From assembly GCF_000369805.1 (NCBI RefSeq), contig NZ_KB850224.1:3514460-3578459 (forward strand): a stretch of DNA of 64,000 nt, given 5' to 3'. Below are positions 29,122 through 37,364 of the stretch, in pieces. The stretch comes from Acinetobacter sp. NIPH 2100 (GTDB lineage: Bacteria > Pseudomonadota > Gammaproteobacteria > Pseudomonadales > Moraxellaceae). The notes under the pieces are model-generated. The model was not told the origin of the DNA. It saw only the letters and a program-made list of their open reading frames with translations, and ran no database searches. The position numbers and the translations under genes are program-made. Position 1 is the stretch's first letter; each line of letters begins with the position of its first letter.

Positions 29122-30477
29122 TTAATTTGGATTTAGCCCACTGGTTGCAGCAAGTAAATCAATACGTGGGAACACTAAACCAGTTCGTGTATCTGTAATT
29201 GGCTTACCTGTGACTCTCAAACGATTTACGGTTTGATCGATGGTCTCTGATGGCGTCACGCCATTGGCACGCAGCAATGCAATTGCGCCAGCCACATGCG
29301 GTGCAGCTTGTGAAGTTCCACCTTGAGTTTCACCCCCTGCTGTAATCATGGCACCAGGTGCAAGTAAAGTGACGAGTGAACCACCATTACTGAAACATGT
29401 CACTTTATCGGCTGCCGTGGTTGGATCAGAGCATTTCAATGGATTGCCCCATGACACACCGCCAATATTGCTATCGTAAACTGCACCGACGCGTACCGCG
29501 CCTGCCACACAGGCTGGTGAAGAAATTCCATCTGCAAATGCATCGTTACCCGAAGCAACTACAGGTACGACACCTGCTGCCCGTGCATTAGCAAAAGCAG
29601 TACTATAACTACTGTTGCTACATTCAGATGTATATTTCACCCCAGGCACACCTAAACTCAAATTAATGGCTTTGATGTTATAGGTTTGCGCATTATTCAC
29701 GGCCCAGTTAATGCCTGCCAGAATATCACTGTCATATGCGGTACTGGCCCATTGTCCTTGCGATCTGACTTTTCTAAAAACATCGATGCCAATAATTTTG
29801 GTTTTAGATGCAACTTTGGCAACAATTCCTGACACGTTACTGCCATGTCCATCATCATCCAAGCTGTTATCATCAGGTGCGCTATCAAAAGCATAGACCA
29901 CGCGACAGGTCGAAGCTGGTGTATTTACCGCAGTACAACCAAAATCAGCATGCTTATAATTCACCCCTGTATCAATCACCACCACACTCGAGCCTTCTCC
30001 AGTAAAGCCATTGCTGACCGCTTGAGGTTGATTGATCAAGGGTAAACTTTGCAGGGTGGTTGGCACATTTTTACGGTTTGGATAAACCCCTTTGACAGAG
30101 GGATCATTTAAAACCTGCGCTAAGGTTTCACGGTTTTGAATACGATATAGCCCTAGAGGCAAGCCATTAAACTCACGTAAGGTTTGAAAACCTGCAGCTT
30201 TGGCAAATTTATTTTTGAACTGACTTTTACCATCTGCAATCAGGCTGCGCTTTTCCCGCCCAAAAACAGTGCTGGTTGCACTGCTATCGTACTCAATCAG
30301 TAAATCATTGGAATCATTGTCGACTAAGGCATCCACATTAATTTTGCCATTCGACACTTTGTTTAATGCCGCGGTGCTGAGTCGTTGTTTAAGTTGGACA
30401 GCATCGAGTGCTGCGGCAGAGGTTGTGGTGGTATAAAAAGCACATAAGCTTAAAAGTAATAAGGTTTTATTGTTCAC
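29122..30477 (-). CDS. Secreted subtilisin-like serine protease (S8), copy A
   Basis: 451 residues from a GTG at 30477 with GGAG 7 nt upstream. Signal peptide (cleavage near TTSA), then an I9-like prodomain (about 55-135; FQTLREFNGLPLGLYRI, VYPNRKNVPT). The catalytic triad is complete: D169 in VVVIDTGV, H211 in DDDGHGSNVSG, S389 in GGTSQAAPHVAG; N311 supplies the oxyanion hole. Four Cys within the catalytic domain could form disulfides. No sorting domain or autotransporter follows, so it is probably periplasmic or secreted by type II. A 103-residue anchored protein gene lies directly upstream. Paralogue of 32326-33678, about 88% identical by my manual count. Confidence 0.9.
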   Translation of the reverse strand: MNNKTLLLLSLCAFYTTTTSAAALDAVQLKQRLSTAALNKVSNGKINVDALVDNDSNDLLIEYDSSATSTVFGREKRSLIADGKSQFKNKFAKAAGFQTLREFNGLPLGLYRIQNRETLAQVLNDPSVKGVYPNRKNVPTTLQSLPLINQPQAVSNGFTGEGSSVVVIDTGVNYKHADFGCTAVNTPASTCRVVYAFDSAPDDNSLDDDGHGSNVSGIVAKVASKTKIIGIDVFRKVRSQGQWASTAYDSDILAGINWAVNNAQTYNIKAINLSLGVPGVKYTSECSNSSYSTAFANARAAGVVPVVASGNDAFADGISSPACVAGAVRVGAVYDSNIGGVSWGNPLKCSDPTTAADKVTCFSNGGSLVTLLAPGAMITAGGETQGGTSQAAPHVAGAIALLRANGVTPSETIDQTVNRLRVTGKPITDTRTGLVFPRIDLLAATSGLNPN

Positions 30478-30490
30478 TATTGATCTCCAT

Positions 30491-30509
30491 CGTTCTTGGG
30501 TAAAGAACG
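30491..30509 (-). promoter_or_regulatory. Conserved hairpin between anchored partner and protease A
   Basis: CGTTCTT and AAGAACG pair around a 5-nt loop, ending just before the GGAG ribosome site of protease A. The same hairpin stands before protease B. Confidence 0.45.
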
Positions 30510-30554
30510 GTTTTTTGATATCTGTTTTTCTTGGATAAAAGAAACCCAGACGAT

Positions 30555-30866
30555 TTAAAGTTTTTTAATTTCATTGGCTGGATCAGTATCAGGATCAATC
30601 GGTTGTATCGAAGGATCGCTTTTGGTGTCATAAAATTGGGTATCTTTTTGAGTTGTCTCCAATTTTTTCAACATATGTGATGTAGTATGTTCGGTGGTGT
30701 CGGTCTCCTGTTTGGTTAAAGTGGTTGAGATCGTCCCTGAAGGCTCAGGGCTGATCTGATAAATTGCGGTATCATCGGTTGAACTGGTCGGTTCGGCAGG
30801 TTCAAAGTAGAAAACCACCACGCCCAGTGCAATCAATACAACTACAAATGCTGCAATCTGTTTCAT
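30555..30866 (-). CDS. 103-residue membrane-anchored partner of protease A
   Basis: The ATG follows GGAG at 7 nt. Residues 4-22 form one transmembrane anchor (AAFVVVLIALGVVVFYF), then comes a Thr/Ser/Glu-rich linker (about 25-75) and a conserved tail with TKSDPSIQPIDPDTDPAN. It lies 77 bp before the S8 protease in the same direction and has a paralogue in the same position before protease B. The anchor and tail are conserved between copies while the linker has diverged. A tethered ligand, inhibitor or chaperone of the protease is inferred; no family recognised. Confidence 0.75.
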   Translation of the reverse strand: MKQIAAFVVVLIALGVVVFYFEPAEPTSSTDDTAIYQISPEPSGTISTTLTKQETDTTEHTTSHMLKKLETTQKDTQFYDTKSDPSIQPIDPDTDPANEIKKL

Positions 30867-31484
30867 TTATATTCTCCAGCGCTTTATTTACTGGCCATTA
30901 CTTGGTTTTCAATTCTTTTTCTATAAATAATGCGAATACAATTTAAGATTCACTTTATATTTCACATATATTTTTAAATAAAATACGATCTGAATCGTGG
31001 GTTTATCTAAAAAATATAACGGCATAATGCTGTTTAATTCTGTGCTTCATGTAGTGGCGTTTCTAGTCACAGGAAACACAATAAAAAATATGAAATTGCT
31101 AAAAAACTGTAATCACAATTTCACATAGTTATACCAAGCAATAAAAATGCCATTATTTTGATCTTTTTTGAATCGGTTAAAAGCTATTTATTTATTCATA
31201 ATTTTCATATTCATTCTGTTAAAACATAACCAAACCAAGAGAATTTTTTAGCTTAAAATCTTGCGAAAACTGATGATTTACATATACCTATATCATAAAA
31301 AAAGCGATCATTTTCACGTTCCAATACATGTAATCGATCTCCACAATTCCCTTCTAAAGTGTTTTTAAGCTGTAATCAGGTTGTAACGTTTTGATGAAAT
31401 CCATAGATTTCTACTTTTTGCTCGCTATGATGCAATTGCGTTGATGAAGTACCCCAATACGGTACATCGCTTAAGGAAATCGCA
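30867..31484. other. AT-rich intergenic region between divergent genes
   Basis: 618 bp. The first 120 bp next to the 103-residue gene are homologous to 34066-34200, so they belong to the duplicated segment and probably carry its promoter. The rest contains a TATGAT (31426-31431) ahead of the 31485 gene. I find no convincing open frame or RNA gene. Confidence 0.5.
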
Positions 31485-32099
31485 ATGAAAAAAATGATCA
31501 AAACAGCTATCGTGACAACAAGTATCCTCGCTTCTGCTTCAGTTTTTGCACAGAACGTTGGGGCAAATGCCAGCGGCTCAGCTCAAGTCAATGTACAACC
31601 GAGCGGCCTGATTAAAGGCGTAACGGGTGCAGTGAAAGGCACAGCACAAGGTGTGGGTCAAGTGGCTCAAGGTGTTGGTCATACTGCACATAATGTCGGT
31701 CATGCTGCGGTCAACACCGGTGTTGCAGCTACTCATCAAACCGTAAGTACCGCAACGAATGTGGGTTCACACGTTGTCAGTAAAACAGGTGAAGTCGTAA
31801 AAAATACCAAAGACTATGCTGTAGACAAGGCAGTTGATGGTAAAGAATTCGCTGCGGATACCAGTGCAAATGTAAAACAGCGTATTGCAGATAAACAGGC
31901 AACATCAAAATCGAAATCATTGAATTTAGAAGCACAAACCAATGCCAAAGCACAATTGAATGGCAAAACAACTGCAGTTAATGCAAAAACAGGTTTGAAT
32001 GCTGATAAAAAGAACCTGCAAACAGGTGCGAATGTCGGCGTTAAAGTGTTAGGCGTGAATGCAAACGTCAACACCAATGCAAAAATTGGTGCGAATTAA
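31485..32099 (+). CDS. Secreted 204-residue low-complexity protein
   Basis: AAGGA lies before the ATG. Signal peptide cleaved near VFA-QN. The mature protein is rich in Gly, Val, Ala, Thr and Asn, with GVTGAVKGTAQGVGQVAQGVGHTAHNVGHAAVNTG-type repeats (about 42-80), a Lys-rich helix NTKDYAVDKAVDGKEF, and a C-terminal run of alternating NAN/NAK strands. This looks like a surface or periplasmic filler protein; no family recognised. Its last six codons and terminator recur at 34460-34522, showing that a second copy once followed protease B. Confidence 0.7.
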   Translation: MKKMIKTAIVTTSILASASVFAQNVGANASGSAQVNVQPSGLIKGVTGAVKGTAQGVGQVAQGVGHTAHNVGHAAVNTGVAATHQTVSTATNVGSHVVSKTGEVVKNTKDYAVDKAVDGKEFAADTSANVKQRIADKQATSKSKSLNLEAQTNAKAQLNGKTTAVNAKTGLNADKKNLQTGANVGVKVLGVNANVNTNAKIGAN

Positions 32100-32115
32100 C
32101 CCCCTATTAAGATAT

Positions 32116-32152
32116 AAAAAAAGCCCTTTGAATGTTCAAAGGGCTTTTTTTA
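32116..32152 (+). terminator. Terminator of the 31485 gene
   Basis: GCCCTTTGAA and TTCAAAGGGC pair around TG, flanked by A and T tracts. It is duplicated at 34493-34522. Confidence 0.9.
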
Positions 32153-32160
32153 TTGTGATT

Positions 32161-32240
32161 GCAAGATTCAGCAGCGTTGTAACGCGGGTATTCATAAATC
32201 TTGATAAAGCCAGATTCTAGCGCAGTACTATTAAGCTTAT
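32161..32240. pseudogene. Joint of the duplication: remnants of the hydrolase and lipoprotein 3' ends
   Basis: Bases 32151-32181 match 34525-34556, which is the 3' end of the alpha/beta hydrolase gene, and the AAAGCCAGAT at 32206-32215 matches the same gene slightly further in. Directly after, CTAGCGCA...ATTAA...TATAAAAAA (32217-32246) matches the last codons of the lipoprotein gene at about 29008-29040. The two remnants abut near 32212, as expected for the joint of a tandem duplication. Confidence 0.6.
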
Positions 32241-32276
32241 AAAAAACTCGTTGCATCTATCTCTAGCTGCAACGAG
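32241..32276 (-). terminator. Terminator of protease copy B
   Basis: CTCGTTGCA (32247-32255) and TGCAACGAG (32268-32276) form a perfect 9-bp stem, followed by T6 on the minus strand. Confidence 0.85.
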
Positions 32277-32325
32277 TCATGGCTTTTTAAACTTTTTTGG
32301 ATCAATCTTTAAACTATAAATAACC

Positions 32326-33678
32326 TTAATTTGGATTTAGCCCACCGGTTGCAGCAAGTAAATCAATACGTGGGAACACTAAACCAGTTCGTGTATCCGT
32401 AATTGGCTTACCTGTAACTCTCAAACGGTTTACGGTTTGATCGATTGTCTCTGAAGGTGTCACGCCATTGGCACGTAACACGGCAATTGCACCCGCCACA
32501 TGCGGTGTCGCTTGAGATGTTCCACCCATAGTATAACCACCAGCAGTAATCATTGCGCCTGGCGCCAACAACGTAACCAACGAACCACCGTTGCTAAAAC
32601 ACGTGACTTTATCCGCTGTTGTGGTTGGATCAGAACATTTCACAGGATTTCCCCATGTCCATGCTCCAACATTGCTATCATATACTGCACCAACACGTAC
32701 CGCACCCGCCACACAGGCAGGCGAAGTAATTCCATCTGCAAATGCATCATTCCCTGTCGCAACGACAGGTATAACCCCAGCCGCCCGCGCGTTGGCAAAA
32801 GCCGTGCTATAACTACTATTTCGACACTCAGATGTGTACTTGACGCCATATACAGAAAGACTTAGGTTAACAGCTTTAATGTTATAGGCTCTCGCATTGT
32901 TCACAGTCCAATTCAATCCAGCCAAAATATCACTATCATAGGCAGTTATCCCCGCTTGCCCATTCACACGTACATTTCGAAATACGTCAATCCCGATAAT
33001 TTTAGTTTTAGATGCAACTTTAGCAATCACCCCTGCAACATTACTACCATGCCCATTATCATCTCGGCTATTATCATTCGGCGCAACATCAAACGAAAGA
33101 ACGACCCGACAAGTTGATTCAGGTCTATTGATTGCAGTACAGCCAAAATCAGCATGTGTATAATCTACACCTGTATCAATCACCGCCACACTTGAACCCT
33201 CTCCAGTAAAGCCATTGCTGACCGCTTGAGGTTGATTGATCAAGGGTAAACTTTGCATTGTGGTTGGCACATTTTTACGATTTGGATAAACCCCTTTGAC
33301 GGAAGGATCATTTAAAACCTGCGCTAAGGTTTCACGGTTTTGAATACGGTATAGCCCCAGAGGTATGCCATTAAACTCACGCAAGGTTTGAAAACCCGCT
33401 GCTTTGGCAAATTTATTTTTGAACTGATTTTTACCATCTGCAATCAGGCTGCGCTTTTCCCACCCAAAAGCAGTGCTGGTTGCACTGGTCTCATATTCAA
33501 TCAATAAATCATTGGAATCATTGTCGGCTAAGGCATCCATATTAATTTTGCCATTCGACACTTTGTTTAATGCCGCGGTGCTGAGTCGTTGTTTAAGTTG
33601 CACAGCATCCAGTGCTGCTGAGGTTGTGGTGGTATAAAAAGTACATAGGCTTAAAAGCAATAAGGTTTTATTATTCAC
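32326..33678 (-). CDS. Secreted subtilisin-like serine protease (S8), copy B
   Basis: 450 residues from a GTG at 33678 with GGAG before it. Layout as in copy A: signal peptide, I9-like prodomain and catalytic domain with D168 (VAVIDTGV), H210 (DDNGHGSNVAG) and S388 (GGTSQATPHVAG); oxyanion Asn in ATGND. Compared with copy A the prodomain and the last 60 residues are almost unchanged, while residues about 165-290 and 335-390, including those flanking the catalytic Ser (ETQ to YTM), differ most. This suggests changed substrate preference or gene conversion at the ends. It has its own anchored partner upstream. Confidence 0.9.
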   Translation of the reverse strand: MNNKTLLLLSLCTFYTTTTSAALDAVQLKQRLSTAALNKVSNGKINMDALADNDSNDLLIEYETSATSTAFGWEKRSLIADGKNQFKNKFAKAAGFQTLREFNGIPLGLYRIQNRETLAQVLNDPSVKGVYPNRKNVPTTMQSLPLINQPQAVSNGFTGEGSSVAVIDTGVDYTHADFGCTAINRPESTCRVVLSFDVAPNDNSRDDNGHGSNVAGVIAKVASKTKIIGIDVFRNVRVNGQAGITAYDSDILAGLNWTVNNARAYNIKAVNLSLSVYGVKYTSECRNSSYSTAFANARAAGVIPVVATGNDAFADGITSPACVAGAVRVGAVYDSNVGAWTWGNPVKCSDPTTTADKVTCFSNGGSLVTLLAPGAMITAGGYTMGGTSQATPHVAGAIAVLRANGVTPSETIDQTVNRLRVTGKPITDTRTGLVFPRIDLLAATGGLNPN

Positions 33679-33692
33679 TATTAATCTCCATC

Positions 33693-33709
33693 GTTCTTGG
33701 ATAAAGAAC
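33693..33709 (-). promoter_or_regulatory. Conserved hairpin between anchored partner and protease B
   Basis: GTTCTT and AAGAAC pair around a 5-nt loop just before the GGAG of protease B, matching the element before protease A. Confidence 0.45.
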
Positions 33710-33753
33710 TGTTTTATGAACTGCTCTTTCTTGAATAAAACAATCTAGATGAT

Positions 33754-34065
33754 TTAAAGTTTTTCGATTTGATTGGCTGGATCAGTATCAGGATCGATCG
33801 GTTGTATCGAAGGATCGCTCTTCGTATCATAAAGTTGAGGGTCTTTTTCAGTGCTCTTAAGTTCGTTCAACTTATGCGAATTGGTCTGTTCTGTTGTTAC
33901 AGTCTCCTCTTTATCTGACAGGGTTGGAGTGATGTCCGAATGCTTAGCATTAACCTGAGCATGTTCTACATCATCTTTTAAAGGTGTCTGCTCTGATGGC
34001 TTCAAATAGAAAACCACTAAACCTAGTGCGAGTAGTACAATTAAAAATGCTGCAATTTGTTTCAT
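33754..34065 (-). CDS. 103-residue membrane-anchored partner of protease B
   Basis: Same length and plan as 30555-30866: ATG after GGAG, a transmembrane anchor (about 4-22, AAFLIVLLALGLVVFYL), a charged linker rich in Glu, Lys and Thr, and the identical TKSDPSIQPIDPDTDPAN tail. The linker has little identity with copy A, but length is kept exactly. Conservation of anchor, tail and total length points to a spacer holding a functional tail at a set distance from the membrane. Function unknown. Confidence 0.75.
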   Translation of the reverse strand: MKQIAAFLIVLLALGLVVFYLKPSEQTPLKDDVEHAQVNAKHSDITPTLSDKEETVTTEQTNSHKLNELKSTEKDPQLYDTKSDPSIQPIDPDTDPANQIEKL

Positions 34066-34459
34066 TCATATTCTCCATTTCTCTATTTATTGATCACTGC
34101 GTGGTTCACACTTCTTTTTCTATAAAACCATGTGAATAAACTCTAATATTCACTTTGTATTTCACATATATTTTTAATAAAGTACGATTTACATCCCATA
34201 CTCAAACAATGCAGCACTGTTTTTTTATTTGCCTAAATAACTGAAAAAACGATTAATACTTGCAAGATATGCTTCAAAAAATCGTCATCATTTTTTCATA
34301 GCAATATCAAACAAGACCATAGGATGAGTTTAATCTTTTTCCAATCAACTTAATACTATTTAGATATTCTAAATTTTAATATTTATAAAACTAAACTATA
34401 ACTTAATCGAAATAATTAAATTAATTTAAATAAAACAAAAGCTTAATTTTCATGATTTT
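34066..34459. other. AT-rich intergenic region of duplicated segment B
   Basis: 394 bp. The part up to about 34200 is homologous to the region upstream of partner A. From there to 34459 the sequence is very AT-rich with no open frame; it replaces the 31485-type gene expected at this place in the duplicated unit. Confidence 0.5.
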
Positions 34460-34477
34460 AAAATTGGTGCGAATTAA
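34460..34477 (+). pseudogene. Remnant of a second copy of the 31485 gene (last six codons)
   Basis: The codons for K-I-G-A-N-stop match the end of the 31485 gene (32082-32099), and the spacer and terminator after them match too. Everything upstream in the gene is missing. Confidence 0.65.
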
Positions 34478-34492
34478 CCTTCTATAAAATAT

Positions 34493-34522
34493 AAAAAAGC
34501 CCTTTGAATATTCAAAGGGCCT
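34493..34522 (+). terminator. Duplicated terminator following the gene remnant
   Basis: GCCCTTTGAA and TTCAAAGGGC (34499-34508 / 34511-34520) match the terminator at 32116-32152, but the T tract is broken by CTG. It could still serve the hydrolase gene from the other side through its A tract. Confidence 0.6.
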
Positions 34523-34542
34523 GTTTATTGCGATCAAAAGAT

Positions 34543-35814
34543 TCAGCAGAGTTGTAGCTTGGTTTGCTCGTCTGCGTTGTTCTCAATAAATTGAGTAAAG
34601 CCAGATGCATCACAGCTTAAAGTCAGTTGCTTATAGCTCAGACTATAAAAATCTGCATAGTGTTTAAACACCAGTGGGGATTGATCCAGTGCAAATGGCT
34701 CACCATCTTTGACCAGTTTATGAATCCCACGGTCATTCATGGTGAGAAAATAATATTCGTCATTCAATCTTAGTTTGACCAAAGTATTTGCCGTGAGATT
34801 TAAGGGCAATAAATACGCTTGGTTTGCTGCAATGATTTCCGCCGTATAACTTTCCAGTTTCAAGCTGGCTAAATTAAATACCACAAAGTGATTTTGTGCT
34901 GTTACCACATTGGCTGGCAATGCCGCTGCATGTTGAACAAAGTGCAGATGTACCCCAAGCTTATGCAAATTTTGTTCCGTACCCTGCTTTAAATTAAACA
35001 GTTGCTGTACCAGCTTCTGTTTGAGAACGGCATCAAAATAACGCTCATCTAAAGCAATTTCGTTCTGTTCCAAAATTTTGAGCAAAGCCTGATTATGCCG
35101 CGGTAATAAAGCATCCAACACATGACGATAATAGAACTTGCTTTGCTTTTTAACCTCTCGAACCCGCTTATAGAAATAAGTGATTTCAAATGGCTTAACC
35201 ACAAAATCATTCAACAACTGCGAGCTTGCTAAAACAGACAGTGCTTCATGACCAGTAAATGGCAAGTGAATGACGTGCATTTTAGGCAATAAAGGCTGGA
35301 TCTTTAAGAAATGCTCTTTATCTTCTGCATAGTAAGGATCATAGACGATAATGTATTCACGTGATGAATCGACCTCATCAGCCTGAATCTGCATATCCTG
35401 ATGGATAGATGCATCAAAAAACTCAGCATAACGGCGATCCTGTACTACATCAGGGTCAATTGAATACTGAGGTACAAATGCCACTATTTTTTGCATATTC
35501 AATAAATTTGAATATTTGATCGCAGCATAGCCGCCCATAGAGCCACCATAGCCAACAATTCCTTTGAATTGTTCTAAAATTGGCTGAATCTGCTGCTGCA
35601 TCTGGAGCATGCTGCTTTTAGGAAACCATGATTTCTGTTTCGGCATGATGCCGATCACATTGTATTGATATTTTATTAACGATTTTTCAGCATTAATAGA
35701 CATGCCTTTAGCGCGACTAATCAGATCGCCAAACGAAATCACTAAAGTGTCACTTGAACCTTTTAAAAAAATAACGCGAATATGCTCATCTTCAAATATT
35801 ATTTGCTTATCCAT
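34543..35814 (-). CDS. Alpha/beta hydrolase-like protein
   Basis: 423 residues from the ATG at 35814 (a GTG two codons earlier is equally possible). The N-terminal half is an alpha/beta hydrolase fold: strand FGDLISRAKGM, nucleophile elbow GYGGSMGGYAA near 95-105 (Ser is the likely nucleophile), YDPYYAEDKEH with a candidate Asp, and the late histidine in PFTGHEAL. The C-terminal half (about 225-423) is helical then strand-rich and unknown to me. Such proteins appear near surface polysaccharide genes in some genomes, but no such genes are here. Its 3' end has been copied to 32161-32216. Confidence 0.7.
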   Translation of the reverse strand: MDKQIIFEDEHIRVIFLKGSSDTLVISFGDLISRAKGMSINAEKSLIKYQYNVIGIMPKQKSWFPKSSMLQMQQQIQPILEQFKGIVGYGGSMGGYAAIKYSNLLNMQKIVAFVPQYSIDPDVVQDRRYAEFFDASIHQDMQIQADEVDSSREYIIVYDPYYAEDKEHFLKIQPLLPKMHVIHLPFTGHEALSVLASSQLLNDFVVKPFEITYFYKRVREVKKQSKFYYRHVLDALLPRHNQALLKILEQNEIALDERYFDAVLKQKLVQQLFNLKQGTEQNLHKLGVHLHFVQHAAALPANVVTAQNHFVVFNLASLKLESYTAEIIAANQAYLLPLNLTANTLVKLRLNDEYYFLTMNDRGIHKLVKDGEPFALDQSPLVFKHYADFYSLSYKQLTLSCDASGFTQFIENNADEQTKLQLC

Positions 35815-35935
35815 GCTCACACTGAAAAGTTGATCCTAGGCCTGTAGCAAAAAGTCACCAAATGGTGGCTTTGCCAAACCATAATTGCGGAGTATCTTAT
35901 TTTATAGAGATAAGACAGATTAAAAAGCGCAAAAA

Positions 35936-36715
35936 ATGACACAATCCTTGCATCCTACCGCACAAAAAGGCTTTAGTTTAGGGGCAGAACTCTACCAACA
36001 GGTACGCCCCAGTTACCCGCAAGAAATAGCGGTTTGGCTGCAAGATCGGCTCCAACTAGGTGAAAATTCCACTGTTATTGACCTTGGTGCAGGGACTGGC
36101 AAATTCTTACCTTACCTGATTCAAACACAGGCCAAAGTGATCGCAGTCGAGCCCGTTACTGAAATGTTGCAGCAACTACAGCTGGCCTATCCCTCGGTTG
36201 AATGTTTACAAGCATCCAGCACACAACTTCCTCTAAAAGATGCATCCCTTGATGCCATTCTCTGTGCCCAATCTTTCCACTGGTTTGCCAATATCGAAAC
36301 GCTCAGTGAAATGCATCGCGTACTCAAGCCATCCGGTCATTTAGGGCTGATCTGGAATCAGCGGGATACCGATGTCGACTGGGTCAAAGCGTTGGCTGAT
36401 GAAATCGCGCCTCTCGAAGGAGATACACCACGCTACCATAGTGAGTTATGGAAACAAGTTTTCGAGAACCAGCAGTTGTTTAACTTGATCGAATTGCACA
36501 CCTTTCAGCAGCAACATGTAGGTACGGTAGAGCAAGTGGTCAGTAAACGCCTACTTTCAACCAGTTTTATTGCAGCCATGCCCACTGCAGAGCAACAACA
36601 ACTTAAAGCAAAGTTTGAACAAATTGTATTTGATTTTACGGGCTTAACTGCGCAAGATCAGATTAGTTTCCCCTATACCACTTTTGCCTATCATTTTCAG
36701 AAAATATCAAATTAA
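35936..36715 (+). CDS. Class I SAM-dependent methyltransferase
   Basis: 259 residues. The SAM-binding motif I is VIDLGAGTGKFLPYL (about 44-58), with the acidic end of strand 2 in VIAVEPVTEM, and motif LDAILCAQSFHWF near 106-118, then LKPSGHLGLIWN. This matches the Methyltransf_11 group often annotated as YcgJ/UbiE-like. The substrate is not evident. It reads divergently from the hydrolase and 19 bp before a lipoprotein gene in the same direction. Confidence 0.85.
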   Translation: MTQSLHPTAQKGFSLGAELYQQVRPSYPQEIAVWLQDRLQLGENSTVIDLGAGTGKFLPYLIQTQAKVIAVEPVTEMLQQLQLAYPSVECLQASSTQLPLKDASLDAILCAQSFHWFANIETLSEMHRVLKPSGHLGLIWNQRDTDVDWVKALADEIAPLEGDTPRYHSELWKQVFENQQLFNLIELHTFQQQHVGTVEQVVSKRLLSTSFIAAMPTAEQQQLKAKFEQIVFDFTGLTAQDQISFPYTTFAYHFQKISN

Positions 36716-36734
36716 TCCTTGAACGAGTTGAGCT

Positions 36735-37304
36735 ATGCCTAATCTTAAAATCACATTTGCCATCACCTGTGTACTCAGTTCAGCACTCATGCTCAGTGCA
36801 TGCAATAAAGACAAAGAGCCTTCTGCCCATAAAGAGCAGCCAAGCAGTTCAACCAATGATGCGATTGGCCAGCTGAATCAAACACCAATCAAGCAGTTCC
36901 CTGCCACAGCAGATGATGGTCATGATATTGCGATTTTAGAAGATTATGACAAGCGCTTTACCGACATGAGCGATAGCATGGAAATTGAATTGGCCAAGAT
37001 GAAAGAAGCCAATACGTTAACTCCTGAATTTGAACAGCAACGTCAAAAAGACAATGTGAAATCTGCACTTGCTATGCTGAAAGATTTGGAGTTAAAAACG
37101 GAACAAGGACGTTATATTCAAGGCTTGCTCTATGATTATTGGGAACAGCAAGCTAAAGTCCTCGATCAAGGAACTGCATCGACTCAGACGCAAACGGATG
37201 CAAATAAACAAGTGAATCATCTGAGTGAATATTTGCATGCACAAAGCCAATTACACCACTGGAAAAGCGCACAAACACCTGAAACCAAAATGCAGGCTGA
37301 ATAA
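36735..37304 (+). CDS. Predicted lipoprotein, unknown
   Basis: 189 residues with a lipoprotein signal, lipobox LSAC (Cys at 23), then a polar mature part that is mainly helical with many Gln and Lys. No family recognised. It probably shares a transcript with the methyltransferase upstream and ends at a terminator. Confidence 0.7.
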   Translation: MPNLKITFAITCVLSSALMLSACNKDKEPSAHKEQPSSSTNDAIGQLNQTPIKQFPATADDGHDIAILEDYDKRFTDMSDSMEIELAKMKEANTLTPEFEQQRQKDNVKSALAMLKDLELKTEQGRYIQGLLYDYWEQQAKVLDQGTASTQTQTDANKQVNHLSEYLHAQSQLHHWKSAQTPETKMQAE

Positions 37305-37313
37305 TTCTCGCCT

Positions 37314-37346
37314 ATAAAAAAAGAGGGTTTTTGCCCTCTATTTTTT
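37314..37346. terminator. Terminator between convergent genes
   Basis: AGAGGG and CCCTCT pair around a 6-nt loop, with A and T tracts on either side. Confidence 0.85.
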
Positions 37347-37364
37347 ATTTATTAGAAGATCTAC

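Noticed and set aside
29034..34560. Transposon origin of the protease duplication
   Set aside because: No transposase or terminal inverted repeats with target-site duplication; the joints match simple tandem duplication with remnants of flanking genes.
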